From Actinopolymorpha pittospori (GTDB lineage: Bacteria; Actinomycetota; Actinomycetes; Propionibacteriales; Actinopolymorphaceae): a stretch of 64,000 bases of DNA. Positions within the stretch are counted from its first letter, which is position 1. The number at the start of each line of letters is the position of its first letter. The position numbers and the translations under genes are program-made. Shown in pieces: positions 51,282 to 59,014 of the stretch. The stretch is taken from the NCBI RefSeq assembly GCF_014873875.1, contig NZ_JADBEM010000001.1, positions 8,246,001-8,310,000 on the forward strand, in the 5' to 3' direction. The notes under the pieces were generated by a model that made no database searches, was not told the DNA's origin, and was given only the letters and a program-made list of their open reading frames with translations.

Positions 51282-52340
51282 CTAGAAGTCTTCTTCGACC
51301 TCCTCTTCGGCCCCCTCTTCGGCGGGGGCATCCACCCGCGGGCCGATCCCGACCTTCTCCTTGATCTTCTTCTCCAGCTCCTCGGCGAGGTCGGGGTTGT
51401 CCTTGAGGAACTTGCGGGCGTTTTCCTTGCCCTGACCGAGTTGGTCGCCCTCGTAGGTGTACCAAGCGCCCGCCTTACGGACCAGGCCGTGCTCGACGCC
51501 GAGGTCGATCAGGCTGCCCTCGCGGCTCACGCCCTCGCCGAAGAGCATGTCGAACTCCGCCTGCCGGAACGGCGGTGCCAGCTTGTTCTTCACGACCTTG
51601 ACCCGGACCCGGCTGCCCACCGCGTCCTGGCCGTCCTTCAACGTCTCGATCCGGCGCACGTCGAGGCGGACGGAGGCGTAGAACTTCAGCGCCTTGCCGC
51701 CGGTCGTCGTCTCCGGCGAGCCGAACATCACTCCGACCTTCTCGCGAAGCTGGTTGATGAAGATGGCGGTGGTCTTCGAGGAGCTGATCACACCGGTCAG
51801 CTTGCGGAGCGCCTGGCTCATCAGCCGGGCCTGGAGACCGACGTGGCTGTCGCCCATCTCGCCTTCGATCTCGGCCCGCGGCACCAGCGCGGCCACCGAG
51901 TCGATCACGACGACGTCGAGCGCGCCGGAGCGGATCAGCATGTCGGCGATCTCCAACGCCTGCTCGCCGTTGTCGGGCTGCGACACGAGCAGTGCGTCGG
52001 TGTCGACCCCGAGGTTCTTGGCGTATTCGGGATCGAGCGCGTGCTCGGCGTCGATGAAGCCCGCGACGCCACCCGCCTTCTGCGCGTTGGCGACCGCGTG
52101 CAGCGCGAGGGTGGACTTGCCGGAACTCTCCGGGCCGTAGATCTCCACCACTCGCCCACGCGGCATCCCGCCGATGCCAAGGGCCACGTCGAGTGCGATC
52201 GCTCCGGTCGGGATCACCTCGATCGGTGCCCGACCCTCCTGGCCAAGGCGCATCACGGCGCCCTTGCCGAACTGGCGCTCGATCTGCGCAATCGCGGTGT
52301 CGAGCGACTTTTCGCGGTCTTGAGGTGCCATGCCCGCCAT
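51282..52340 (-). CDS. recA: Recombinase RecA
   Basis: A 352-residue RecA from ATG 52340 (MAGMAPQDREKSLDTAIAQIERQFGKGAVMRLG). Walker A GPESSGKST lies at 69-77, followed by Walker B VVVIDSVAAL, loop EIEGEMGDSHVGLQARLMSQAL and an acidic C-terminal tail. It drives recombination and triggers LexA cleavage. The start is the least certain part: the frame is open upstream to GTG 52436, adding a basic 32-residue stretch, and no start has a strong Shine-Dalgarno. ATG 52340 fits relatives starting MAG-x-DREK. An SOS box lies upstream. Confidence 0.95.
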   Translation of the reverse strand: MAGMAPQDREKSLDTAIAQIERQFGKGAVMRLGQEGRAPIEVIPTGAIALDVALGIGGMPRGRVVEIYGPESSGKSTLALHAVANAQKAGGVAGFIDAEHALDPEYAKNLGVDTDALLVSQPDNGEQALEIADMLIRSGALDVVVIDSVAALVPRAEIEGEMGDSHVGLQARLMSQALRKLTGVISSSKTTAIFINQLREKVGVMFGSPETTTGGKALKFYASVRLDVRRIETLKDGQDAVGSRVRVKVVKNKLAPPFRQAEFDMLFGEGVSREGSLIDLGVEHGLVRKAGAWYTYEGDQLGQGKENARKFLKDNPDLAEELEKKIKEKVGIGPRVDAPAEEGAEEEVEEDF

Positions 52341-52547
52341 CCCGGTCAGATCGGGGGCCCGCCGCGAGCCCCGAGACTTCTTCTGTGTGGTCTTCTCAGT
52401 AATCACACCCGTGACGTTAGAGGTGACTACCGACACTCATGGATGGGGGCCGGCGAACCTGTGGACGTCACAGCCGATGGACGCAATGTGGACAAAAGCC
52501 CGCCGCCGCCTGCACGGCGTTCTCCCTACACACTCTACGACCCTAGG

Positions 52548-52563
52548 GCGAACACGTGTTCGA
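52548..52563. promoter_or_regulatory. SOS box (LexA operator) of recA
   Basis: GCGAACACGTGTTCGA matches TCGAAC-N4-GTTCGA at all but the first base. It lies in the recA promoter region, downstream of the DUF3046 stop. Confidence 0.92.
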
Positions 52564-52621
52564 AGGGCCGCGACACGCCGAACTCGCGGCGTCGGCCCGA
52601 TGGCTGTGAGGGGGGCCCGGC

Positions 52622-52816
52622 TCAACGCTCGGACGGGGGCAGCTCCAACGCCTGCCAGACCGCACGCCAGACGGCCTTCGCCTCGACGCCGGCGTCGAGC
52701 GCCTGCTGCGGAGTGCGGTTCCCGAGCTCGGCCAGGACCTGGTCCCGAGCCCACGATCGCGCATAGGTGGAGCCCAGATGGTGTTCCATCCGATGCCAGA
52801 ATTCCGTCAGCCGCAC
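52622..52816 (-). CDS. DUF3046 small protein upstream of recA
   Basis: A 64-residue protein, (V)RLTEFWHRMEHHLGSTYARSW continuing to ELPPSER, matching the actinobacterial DUF3046 family usually found beside recA. The family normally begins at RLTEFW, supporting GTG 52816. An in-frame ATG at 52834 would add MDDTGR. Function unknown. It sits inside a longer open frame and is easily missed. Confidence 0.85.
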   Translation of the reverse strand: MRLTEFWHRMEHHLGSTYARSWARDQVLAELGNRTPQQALDAGVEAKAVWRAVWQALELPPSER

Positions 52817-52937
52817 CCGCCCAGTATCGTCCATGACGCCGCGACGGCCACCTCGGTGTGCCGACTCGTGTGTGCGCGGGGCTCCCGATGACGCCCCGCG
52901 AGCGGTGGCGGACGGCGGACGGCGAGTTGCCCTGGCC

Positions 52938-53504
52938 TCAGACCTCGACGACCGTTCCGGTCCCGCCCGGTGGCCGCGGATCGGTGGCCAGCCGGGCGTG
53001 CAACTCGACGTCGTAGCGCACATCGCCGTAGCGGAGCTTGGACCGTTCGAGTCCTTCGAACCGGAACCCGGCCGCGGCGGCGACCCGGCAGGAGACCTGG
53101 TTGTCACCGCGGTGGCCGAGCTCGAGCCGGAACAGGCCGAGCCGGCCGAAGGCCCACTCCGCCATCGTCGCCGCCGCCATCGTGGCGACGCCCTGCCCGC
53201 GGGCGCGGGCGGTCGTCCAGTAGGAGACCCAGCCGGTGTCGTGCCGGCGTTCGATGGCCGCGACCGCGACGTTGCCGACGACCTCGCCCCCGCGTTCGAC
53301 GGCGAAGGCGAATCCGCTGCCCTCCTCCGCGGCACGATCCCACCCGGTCATCCACTGCCGCGCGTCGTCCTCGGTGTGGACGGGCCGTCCGGCCTGGCTC
53401 GCCATGCCCACGCCGGCGAACGCCGTGACCAGTGCGGCCGCGTCCTCGTCGAGCCAGGGCCGGAGCGTCAAGGTCTCACCCATCGCGGGGGACCTTACTC
53501 TCAT
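52938..53504 (-). CDS. GNAT family N-acetyltransferase (RimJ/RimL-like)
   Basis: A 188-residue acetyltransferase. The core reads LTLRPWLDEDAAALVTAF...WVSYWTTARARGQGVATMAAATMAEWAFGRLGLFRLELGHRGDN, typical of RimJ/RimL-type N-terminal acetyltransferases. ATG 53504 has GGGAGAAG about 6 nt upstream; ATG 53483 (MGETLTLRP) is an alternative. Target unknown. Confidence 0.87.
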   Translation of the reverse strand: MRVRSPAMGETLTLRPWLDEDAAALVTAFAGVGMASQAGRPVHTEDDARQWMTGWDRAAEEGSGFAFAVERGGEVVGNVAVAAIERRHDTGWVSYWTTARARGQGVATMAAATMAEWAFGRLGLFRLELGHRGDNQVSCRVAAAAGFRFEGLERSKLRYGDVRYDVELHARLATDPRPPGGTGTVVEV

Positions 53505-53547
53505 GATCAACTTCTCCCGAGCAGCGGGCGACGCGCCATCGAAGCGG

Positions 53548-54285
53548 TCAGCGGAACCTGCGTCCCTCGTCCCTGCGGTAGGCCCAGGCGGCGAAGGCCC
53601 CGAACACCACCACCCAGACGACCAGCATCACCATCGAGGTGGTCTGTGGCCGGAACCCACCGATCGCCGCCCACACCAGCTCGACAGCTCCACGGGTGGG
53701 AAGGAAGGGCGCGATCACCTCGACGAAGCCCGGCAGGACGTTGGGGCCGGTCAGCAGCCCGCCGCCGAAGGCCAGCGGGAAGAAGATGATGTTGGTCACG
53801 GCCAGCGCGGCCTTCATCGGCATGGCGTAGCCGATGCCGAGACCCAGCAGGGTGAACGGCACCGCCCCCACGAGCAGCGCGCCGAGGCCGAGCAGGATCT
53901 GGCCGGGCGTCGCGGTCGCCTCGGTGAGGAAGGTCGCGACGAGCAGGACGGGGATGACGGCCGCGACGATGAACCCGAAACTCGTCGCGACCCGGCCGAA
54001 GAAGCGCGGCAGGGCGCCCGCGGGAAGCGTCCGAATGTAGGGGTCCCAGGGCTGTCCGCGGTCTTCCGCCACTCCCGCGCCGTACTGGAAGAGACAGGTG
54101 ATCATCACCGCGAACGCCATCATCGAGCCGGTGGCATAGGTCGCCGCGACCGGATCCTCACCCGTGAAGGGGACGACGAAGAAGAGCATCGAGGCGGTGG
54201 GAAAGAACACGGTGCCGACCACGGCGATGGGTACGCGGATGGTCTCGAGGAACTGGTACTTCGCGTGCACCAGCAGCAGGTTCAT
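53548..54285 (-). CDS. ABC-2 type transporter permease
   Basis: A 245-residue permease with six predicted membrane helices (MNLLLVHAKYQFLETIRVPIAVVGTVFFPTASMLFFVVPF...AVTNIIFFPLAFGGGLLTGP). It is the membrane partner of the ATPase encoded just upstream, from which it is separated by 83 bp containing two hairpins. The pair probably exports a drug or lipid. It closes an operon that begins at 56375. Confidence 0.9.
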   Translation of the reverse strand: MNLLLVHAKYQFLETIRVPIAVVGTVFFPTASMLFFVVPFTGEDPVAATYATGSMMAFAVMITCLFQYGAGVAEDRGQPWDPYIRTLPAGALPRFFGRVATSFGFIVAAVIPVLLVATFLTEATATPGQILLGLGALLVGAVPFTLLGLGIGYAMPMKAALAVTNIIFFPLAFGGGLLTGPNVLPGFVEVIAPFLPTRGAVELVWAAIGGFRPQTTSMVMLVVWVVVFGAFAAWAYRRDEGRRFR

Positions 54286-54303
54286 CTGGTCCTCCGGGAA
54301 AGC

Positions 54304-54354
54304 GGCGTACCGACCGAGGGTCGGTACGCCGGACGACGCAGCGGGCTAGCCCGC
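54304..54354 (-). terminator. Two hairpins between ABC ATPase and permease genes
   Basis: GGCGTACCGACC (54304-54315) pairs perfectly with GGTCGGTACGCC (54319-54330). Next to it GCGGGCTAGCCCGC (54341-54354) is a perfect 14-bp palindrome. They may attenuate permease expression. Confidence 0.7.
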
Positions 54355-54368
54355 GAGAGGGTGGGTGG

Positions 54369-55309
54369 TTACGCGGGGGTCGGTTGGGCGAGTTCGTCGG
54401 GCCGCTGACCCTTCGCGTGGTCGCCGGTCGTCAGCGTGAGGAAGGCGTCCTCGAGCGAGGTCGGGCGAACCTCCAACTGCGTGAACGGCGTGTCGCTGCG
54501 TACGAGGTCGCGCACCAACTGGTCGGCGTCGACGGTGAGCAGGTGCACCCGGTCGCCTTCCCGCTCGACGCTCCGCACGCCCGGCAGGTCGGGAAGCACC
54601 GGTGTCGTCAGCGACACGCGCCGCAGCCCGACCACGCCCCGGATCTCGTCGACGCCGCCGTCAGCGATGATCCGGCCGCGCCCGACCACGACGACCCGGG
54701 TGGCGAGCGCCTCCACCTCCTCGAGGTAGCGGCTCGTGAGGAGGACCGTGCCCCCGGTTTCGTGGAAGGCGCGGATGCCGTCCCACAGGGACCTTCGCGC
54801 GTCGACGTCGAGCCCGGTCGTGGGCTCGTCGAGGAAGACCAGGCGGGGTCGGCCCACGAATGCCAGCGCGACCGCGAGCCGGCGCTTCTGGCCGCCGGAG
54901 AGCCCCCCGTCTGCCGGCGCTCCAGCCCCGACAGCCCGAACCGCTCCAGCAACTCCCCCACACCGACCGGGTTCGGGTAGTGCGCGCCGACGAATCCGAC
55001 GACCTCCCGCACCCGCAACGTGGGTGGCAGCCCCGTCTCCTGCGGTGTCATGCCGATGCTGCGTCGGGTGGCGGGTTCGCGCGGGTCGGCGCCGAACACC
55101 TCGACTCGTCCGGAGTTGGCTCGCCGGACGCCGACGAAGAGGTTGATCAGAGTGCTCTTGCCGGCGCCGTTCGGGCCGAGCAGCCCGAGCAGTTGTCCGG
55201 CCCGGATGTCGAGGCTCACCTGGTCGAGGGCGACCACGGGGCCGTAGCGGCGGGTGACGTCGAACGCCTGTGCCACCGGCTCCGGTCCAGCACCGGGCGT
55301 TGCGGTCAT
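54369..55309 (-). pseudogene. ABC transporter ATPase, frameshifted at a G6/C6 tract
   Basis: The first part (MTATPGAGPEPVAQAFDVTRRYG, Walker A GPNGAGKST) runs to ERRQTGG, then the frame is lost at six Cs on the plus strand (54903-54908). The rest continues in another frame: SGGQKRRLAVALAFVGRPRL, Walker B LVFLDEPTTGLD and the C-terminal domain. One more base recreates LSGGQKRR and a 313-residue ATPase of the multidrug/CcmA type. As written the signature motif is destroyed. The start overlaps the regulator stop (ATGA), and the permease follows. Confidence 0.88.
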
Positions 55310-55698
55310 CGTTGCTCCTCGGTTGTCTCGGCGCTGTCCAGCAGCAGCCGGATCGCGGCGGTGTAGTCGTCGAAGGCCACCCGACCCCGGCGGGTCAGAG
55401 CGACGTAGGTGGCCGGCGTACGGCCGCGGTGGGTCTTGCTGATGCGGACGTAGCCGGCGTCCTCGAGTTTGCGCAGATGGACCGAGAGGTTCCCGGCGGT
55501 CATGCGCAGGACGTGTTGCAGGGACGGGAAGGTGATCTGGTCGCCCTCGCGTACGGCCGACAGGGCGGCGACCACGCGGAGTCGGGCCTGGGCGTGGATG
55601 ACGGGATCGAGTTCGGGTAGGGCGTCGGGGTCCACGGCGGAGGCCCCGGACCGCCGTGGCCCTGACGAGGCCGAGGGCGATGACGGCGGGTCGGTCAT
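55306..55698 (-). CDS. Winged-helix (MarR/ArsR-like) transcriptional regulator
   Basis: A 130-residue regulator. A disordered N-terminus (MTDPPSSPSASSGPRRSG) precedes a winged helix (LDPVIHAQARLRVVAALSAVREGDQITFPSLQHVLRMTAGNLSVHLRKLEDAGYVRISKTHRGRTPATYVALTRRG), the 'winged helix DNA-binding' type common beside ABC-2 exporters. It overlaps its neighbours by ATGA on both sides, so the operon is translationally coupled. It probably represses this operon. Confidence 0.9.
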   Translation of the reverse strand: MTDPPSSPSASSGPRRSGASAVDPDALPELDPVIHAQARLRVVAALSAVREGDQITFPSLQHVLRMTAGNLSVHLRKLEDAGYVRISKTHRGRTPATYVALTRRGRVAFDDYTAAIRLLLDSAETTEEQR

Positions 55699-56375
55699 GC
55701 GCACCGCCCCCGTGTCCGGGCGCTCAGGACGACGCTGGTGACGAGGAGCCCTCCGCCACCGGCGAGAGACAGCAGGAGCGCGTGCCACCCCGGTCCGGCG
55801 ACGATCCCGGCGACGTTGACCGCACTGACCCACAGACCGAGGGCGAACAACGCCCGGTCCCGCCAGACCGCACCGCCGGCCGCGTAGAGGATGCCGACGA
55901 AGCCGGTCGAGGTGGCCGACCACAGCAGGAACTGCTCGCGCTCGGGGAGGTAGTGCGAGAGCCTGCTCCCGATCACGCCGAGCATGAGGAACGCCAGCAT
56001 CCAGGCGAAGCCGTACATCATGCCGGCCTGGCTGGACTCCCCGACGGTGTGGCCGTACATCCGGATGCTCGCGACGATCGTGGTCACGATCCCGGCCACG
56101 AGGAGAACGCCCAGGACCAGCGGGGCGACCAGGACGGGCATCGACACGATTGGGTCGCCGTTCGGCCCCTGCGAGAGGAAGTTGACACCGAAACCGACCA
56201 GCCAGACGAGTCCCCAGGTGACGAAGAAGACCCGGGGGTCGCCGCCGATGAGCCGGCCCGTCTTGGCCTGCTCCCGCGCGATCAGGGCGGAGACCTCGGA
56301 GAAGTGTGGTGGGGCCTCGTCGGCCAGTGCCTGCCCCGGTGGATCCTGCTCGCCGGAACGCCGTTCGGTTGGCAT
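55695..56375 (-). CDS. Membrane protein of unknown function in the ABC exporter operon
   Basis: A 226-residue protein with an N-terminal soluble stretch (HFSEVSALIAREQAKTGRLIGGDPRVFFVTWGLVW) and six membrane helices. It heads the operon regulator-ATPase-permease. TAAACT lies about 7 nt before ATG 56375, suggesting a leaderless transcript; no Shine-Dalgarno is present. I know no function; a sensor or accessory role for the exporter is a guess. Confidence 0.82.
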   Translation of the reverse strand: MPTERRSGEQDPPGQALADEAPPHFSEVSALIAREQAKTGRLIGGDPRVFFVTWGLVWLVGFGVNFLSQGPNGDPIVSMPVLVAPLVLGVLLVAGIVTTIVASIRMYGHTVGESSQAGMMYGFAWMLAFLMLGVIGSRLSHYLPEREQFLLWSATSTGFVGILYAAGGAVWRDRALFALGLWVSAVNVAGIVAGPGWHALLLSLAGGGGLLVTSVVLSARTRGRCA

Positions 56376-56476
56376 GCCAAGTAGTTTAAGCCGCAAACCA
56401 GTTGGCGACGCAAGGGAGCGGCGACCGAAGATCGGCTGGTCGCCGCGGGCACGCGGTGGGCGACGGACCAGCGAAG

Positions 56477-57274
56477 TCAGCGCAGGAGTACGCGGTCGAT
56501 CCGACGGGCGGCGATCCACAGCCCGAGTCCGCCCATGGCCGCGAGGTAGGCGACGCTGATCAGCAGCGGCCAGGACACCGTCCCGAGCGTCAGGCCGCGC
56601 ACCAGCGCCACGCCGTGGTACAGCGGGGTCAGCCGGACCAGCACCTGCGCGAAGTCCGGGTACGCCGTGATCGGGAAGAACGTCGCGGACAGCAGGAACA
56701 TCGGCAGCACCACCAGACTGACGAACTCGAAGTCCTGCCAGCTACGCATGTAGGTCGTCCCCGCCATGCCGGCGGCGGCGAACGCGAAGGCCACCAGTAC
56801 GGCCGCCGGGAGTGCGAGCAGCGCCCACCAGGAGGCGACCAGGCCCAGCGTCGTCATGGCCACCACGAAGGCCGCGGCGTACATCGTGCCGCGCACCAAC
56901 GCCCAGGCGACCTCGCCGACCGCGACGTCGAAGGGCCGCATCGGCGTCGCGAGCACCGCGTCGTACAGCTTGGCGTACTTCAGCTTGAAGAACAGGTTGT
57001 ACGTCGTGTCGATGATCGCGCCGTTCATCGCGCTCGCCGCGAGCATGGCGGGGGCGATGAACGCCGCGTAGTCCACCAGTCGTCCACCCACCTCGAAGGG
57101 CCGGACCAGGTGGGCGATGCCGACGCCGATCGAGAACAGGTAGAACAGCGGCTCGAAGAACCCGGACACGAGCACCAGCCAGTCGTGGCGGTAGACCATC
57201 AGGTTGCGCTCGACCAGCAGCCGGGCGCCTCCGTGCATCGGGAGCGGCACGACCCGGGCCAGCAGTGTCGCCAC
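56477..57274 (-). CDS. ABC-2 permease (NodJ/daunorubicin type)
   Basis: A 265-residue permease with six membrane helices from GTG 57274. The segment LVERNLMVYRHDWLVLVSGFFEPLFYLFSIGVGI and YAKLYDAVLATPMRPFDVAVGEVAWALVRG are typical of the NodJ-like family. It follows a second NodJ-like permease and a NodI-like ATPase on the same strand. Confidence 0.92.
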   Translation of the reverse strand: MATLLARVVPLPMHGGARLLVERNLMVYRHDWLVLVSGFFEPLFYLFSIGVGIAHLVRPFEVGGRLVDYAAFIAPAMLAASAMNGAIIDTTYNLFFKLKYAKLYDAVLATPMRPFDVAVGEVAWALVRGTMYAAAFVVAMTTLGLVASWWALLALPAAVLVAFAFAAAGMAGTTYMRSWQDFEFVSLVVLPMFLLSATFFPITAYPDFAQVLVRLTPLYHGVALVRGLTLGTVSWPLLISVAYLAAMGGLGLWIAARRIDRVLLR

Positions 57275-57296
57275 GCGCCTCTCCCCTCGATGCCGC

Positions 57297-58079
57297 TCAG
57301 GTGAGCAGTCGGCGGCGGAACGCCCCGCCCGCCCACCACACCCCGAACGCGATCCACAGGACGAGGTACCCCACGTGTGCCGCGACCCACCCCCACGAGG
57401 GCACGCCCTGGGCGAACGTCCGGGCGAGCTCGACGCCGTGCCACAGCGGAGTGGCGTAGGCCACCGGCCGCGCCGCCTCGGGCAGTTCGGTGACGGGGAA
57501 GAACGCGCCCGAGAAGAGGAACATCGGCAGGATGGCGAACCGGAAGTACAGCGCGAAGACGGTGTCCCGGTCCGAGCTCACCGCGAGCGCGAACGTCGGT
57601 GCCGCGACGGCCAGCCCGGTGAGCAGGCCGGCCACCACCGCGAGGACACCCCATGGCGACACGACCGCGCCGAACACCGTGAGCACGACCAGGTAGACGA
57701 GGCAGGTCGTGGTGACCCGGAACGCCACGAACAGCAGGTGACCGGCGAGGACGTCACGTACGCCGAGCGGTGTCGCCAGCATCGCGAAGTAGACCTTGAA
57801 CCACTTCCAGCCACCCATGACCGGGTAGGACGACTCGAACGCCGCCGTCTGGAGCGCGGTCGCCGCCAGCAGGCCCGGACCGATGTACTCGAGGTAGGTC
57901 AGGCCGCCGAGGGCACGCGTCCCGCCGCCCGCGTCGACGAAGGCACCGAGACCGATGCCCAGCGCTGCGAGGTAGAGGAACGGCACGAGGAAGCTCGACA
58001 CGACGCTCCCCCGCCAGGTCCGACGGTAGGACGCCATCCAGTAGGCGAAGGCGCGTCGCGCGGTCTCCACGGAAATCAC
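57297..58079 (-). CDS. ABC-2 permease (NodJ type)
   Basis: A 260-residue permease (RAFAYWMASYRRTWRGSVVSSFLVPFLYLAALGIGLGAFV...GGWKWFKVYFAMLATPLGVRDVLAGHL). Its GTG overlaps the ATPase stop (GTGA). It is homologous to the next gene; the two probably form a heterodimeric channel. Confidence 0.92.
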   Translation of the reverse strand: MISVETARRAFAYWMASYRRTWRGSVVSSFLVPFLYLAALGIGLGAFVDAGGGTRALGGLTYLEYIGPGLLAATALQTAAFESSYPVMGGWKWFKVYFAMLATPLGVRDVLAGHLLFVAFRVTTTCLVYLVVLTVFGAVVSPWGVLAVVAGLLTGLAVAAPTFALAVSSDRDTVFALYFRFAILPMFLFSGAFFPVTELPEAARPVAYATPLWHGVELARTFAQGVPSWGWVAAHVGYLVLWIAFGVWWAGGAFRRRLLT

Positions 58080-58996
58080 TCGACGAGCGTGTGACCGGTG
58101 AGCTGGAGGAAGACGTCCTCGAGCGTGCTCCGCCGGACGAGGACCACCGCCGGGGCGAGCCCGCGTCGATGGACCTCCTTCGCGGCGGCGTCACCGTCGT
58201 CGGTGTAGAGGAGTACCCGCTCGGGCCGCACCTCCACGCGGGTACCGAGGTCCGCGAACGCCTCGACCGGCGGTGCCGCGTCCGCCGCGAACCGCAACTC
58301 GACCACCTCCCGGGTGGAGTGGCCGCGGACCAGCTCCCGAGGAGACCCGGCGGCGACGATCCGACCGCCGTCCATGACCACCAGCCGGTCACACAGCTGC
58401 TCGGCCTCGTCCATGTAGTGGGTGGTGAGCACGAGGGTCACGCCCTGCTGCTTGAGCCGGAACAGCCGGTCCCACACGAGGTGCCTCGCCTGCGGGTCGA
58501 GTCCGGTGGTGGGTTCGTCCAGCAGCAGGATGTCCGGTTCGTTGACCAGCGCACGGGCGAGGGTGAGTCGGCGCTTCATGCCGCCGGAGAGGTCCGCGAC
58601 CTTCGCCCTGGCCTTCTCGGTGAGCTGGGTGAACTCCAACAGCTCACCGGCGCGTTCGACGCAGCGGCGTCGCGGCAGGCCGAAGTACCGCCCGTAGATG
58701 ACGAGGTTCTCCCGGGTGGTCAGCTCCTCGTCGAGCCAGTTCTCCTGCGGACAGACGCCGAGCCGGGCGCGGATGCGTGGGCCGTCGGTCGCCGGATCGA
58801 GCCCGAGCACCCGAAGGCGGCCAGAGCTGACCGGCGACACGCACCCGATCATCCGCATCGTCGAACTCTTGCCCGCGCCGTTCGGGCCCAGGAAGCCGAA
58901 CGCCTCACCGCGCACGACGTCGACGTCGATGCCCGCGACCGCGACGAAGGTTCCGAACCGCTTGGTCAGCCCGCGCGCCTCGATCAGCGCGTTCAC
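58076..58996 (-). CDS. ABC transporter ATPase (NodI/daunorubicin-resistance type)
   Basis: A 306-residue ATPase: Walker A GPNGAGKSS, Q-loop CPQENWLDEELTTRENL, signature LSGGMKRR, Walker B ILLLDEPTTGLD, then the C-terminal domain of this family. It starts with GTG 58996. It heads a three-gene NodI-NodJ-NodJ operon lying just downstream of a wall-glycopolymer cluster, so it may export a saccharide or lipid-linked product; drug export is the alternative. Confidence 0.93.
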   Translation of the reverse strand: MNALIEARGLTKRFGTFVAVAGIDVDVVRGEAFGFLGPNGAGKSSTMRMIGCVSPVSSGRLRVLGLDPATDGPRIRARLGVCPQENWLDEELTTRENLVIYGRYFGLPRRRCVERAGELLEFTQLTEKARAKVADLSGGMKRRLTLARALVNEPDILLLDEPTTGLDPQARHLVWDRLFRLKQQGVTLVLTTHYMDEAEQLCDRLVVMDGGRIVAAGSPRELVRGHSTREVVELRFAADAAPPVEAFADLGTRVEVRPERVLLYTDDGDAAAKEVHRRGLAPAVVLVRRSTLEDVFLQLTGHTLVE

Positions 58997-59014
58997 CGGG
59001 TCGCCGCGCCCGGG

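Noticed and set aside
50611..51465. RecX start at 51465
   Set aside because: The extra 68 residues overlap recA and are arginine-rich; GTG 51261 has a Shine-Dalgarno and lies just after the recA stop.
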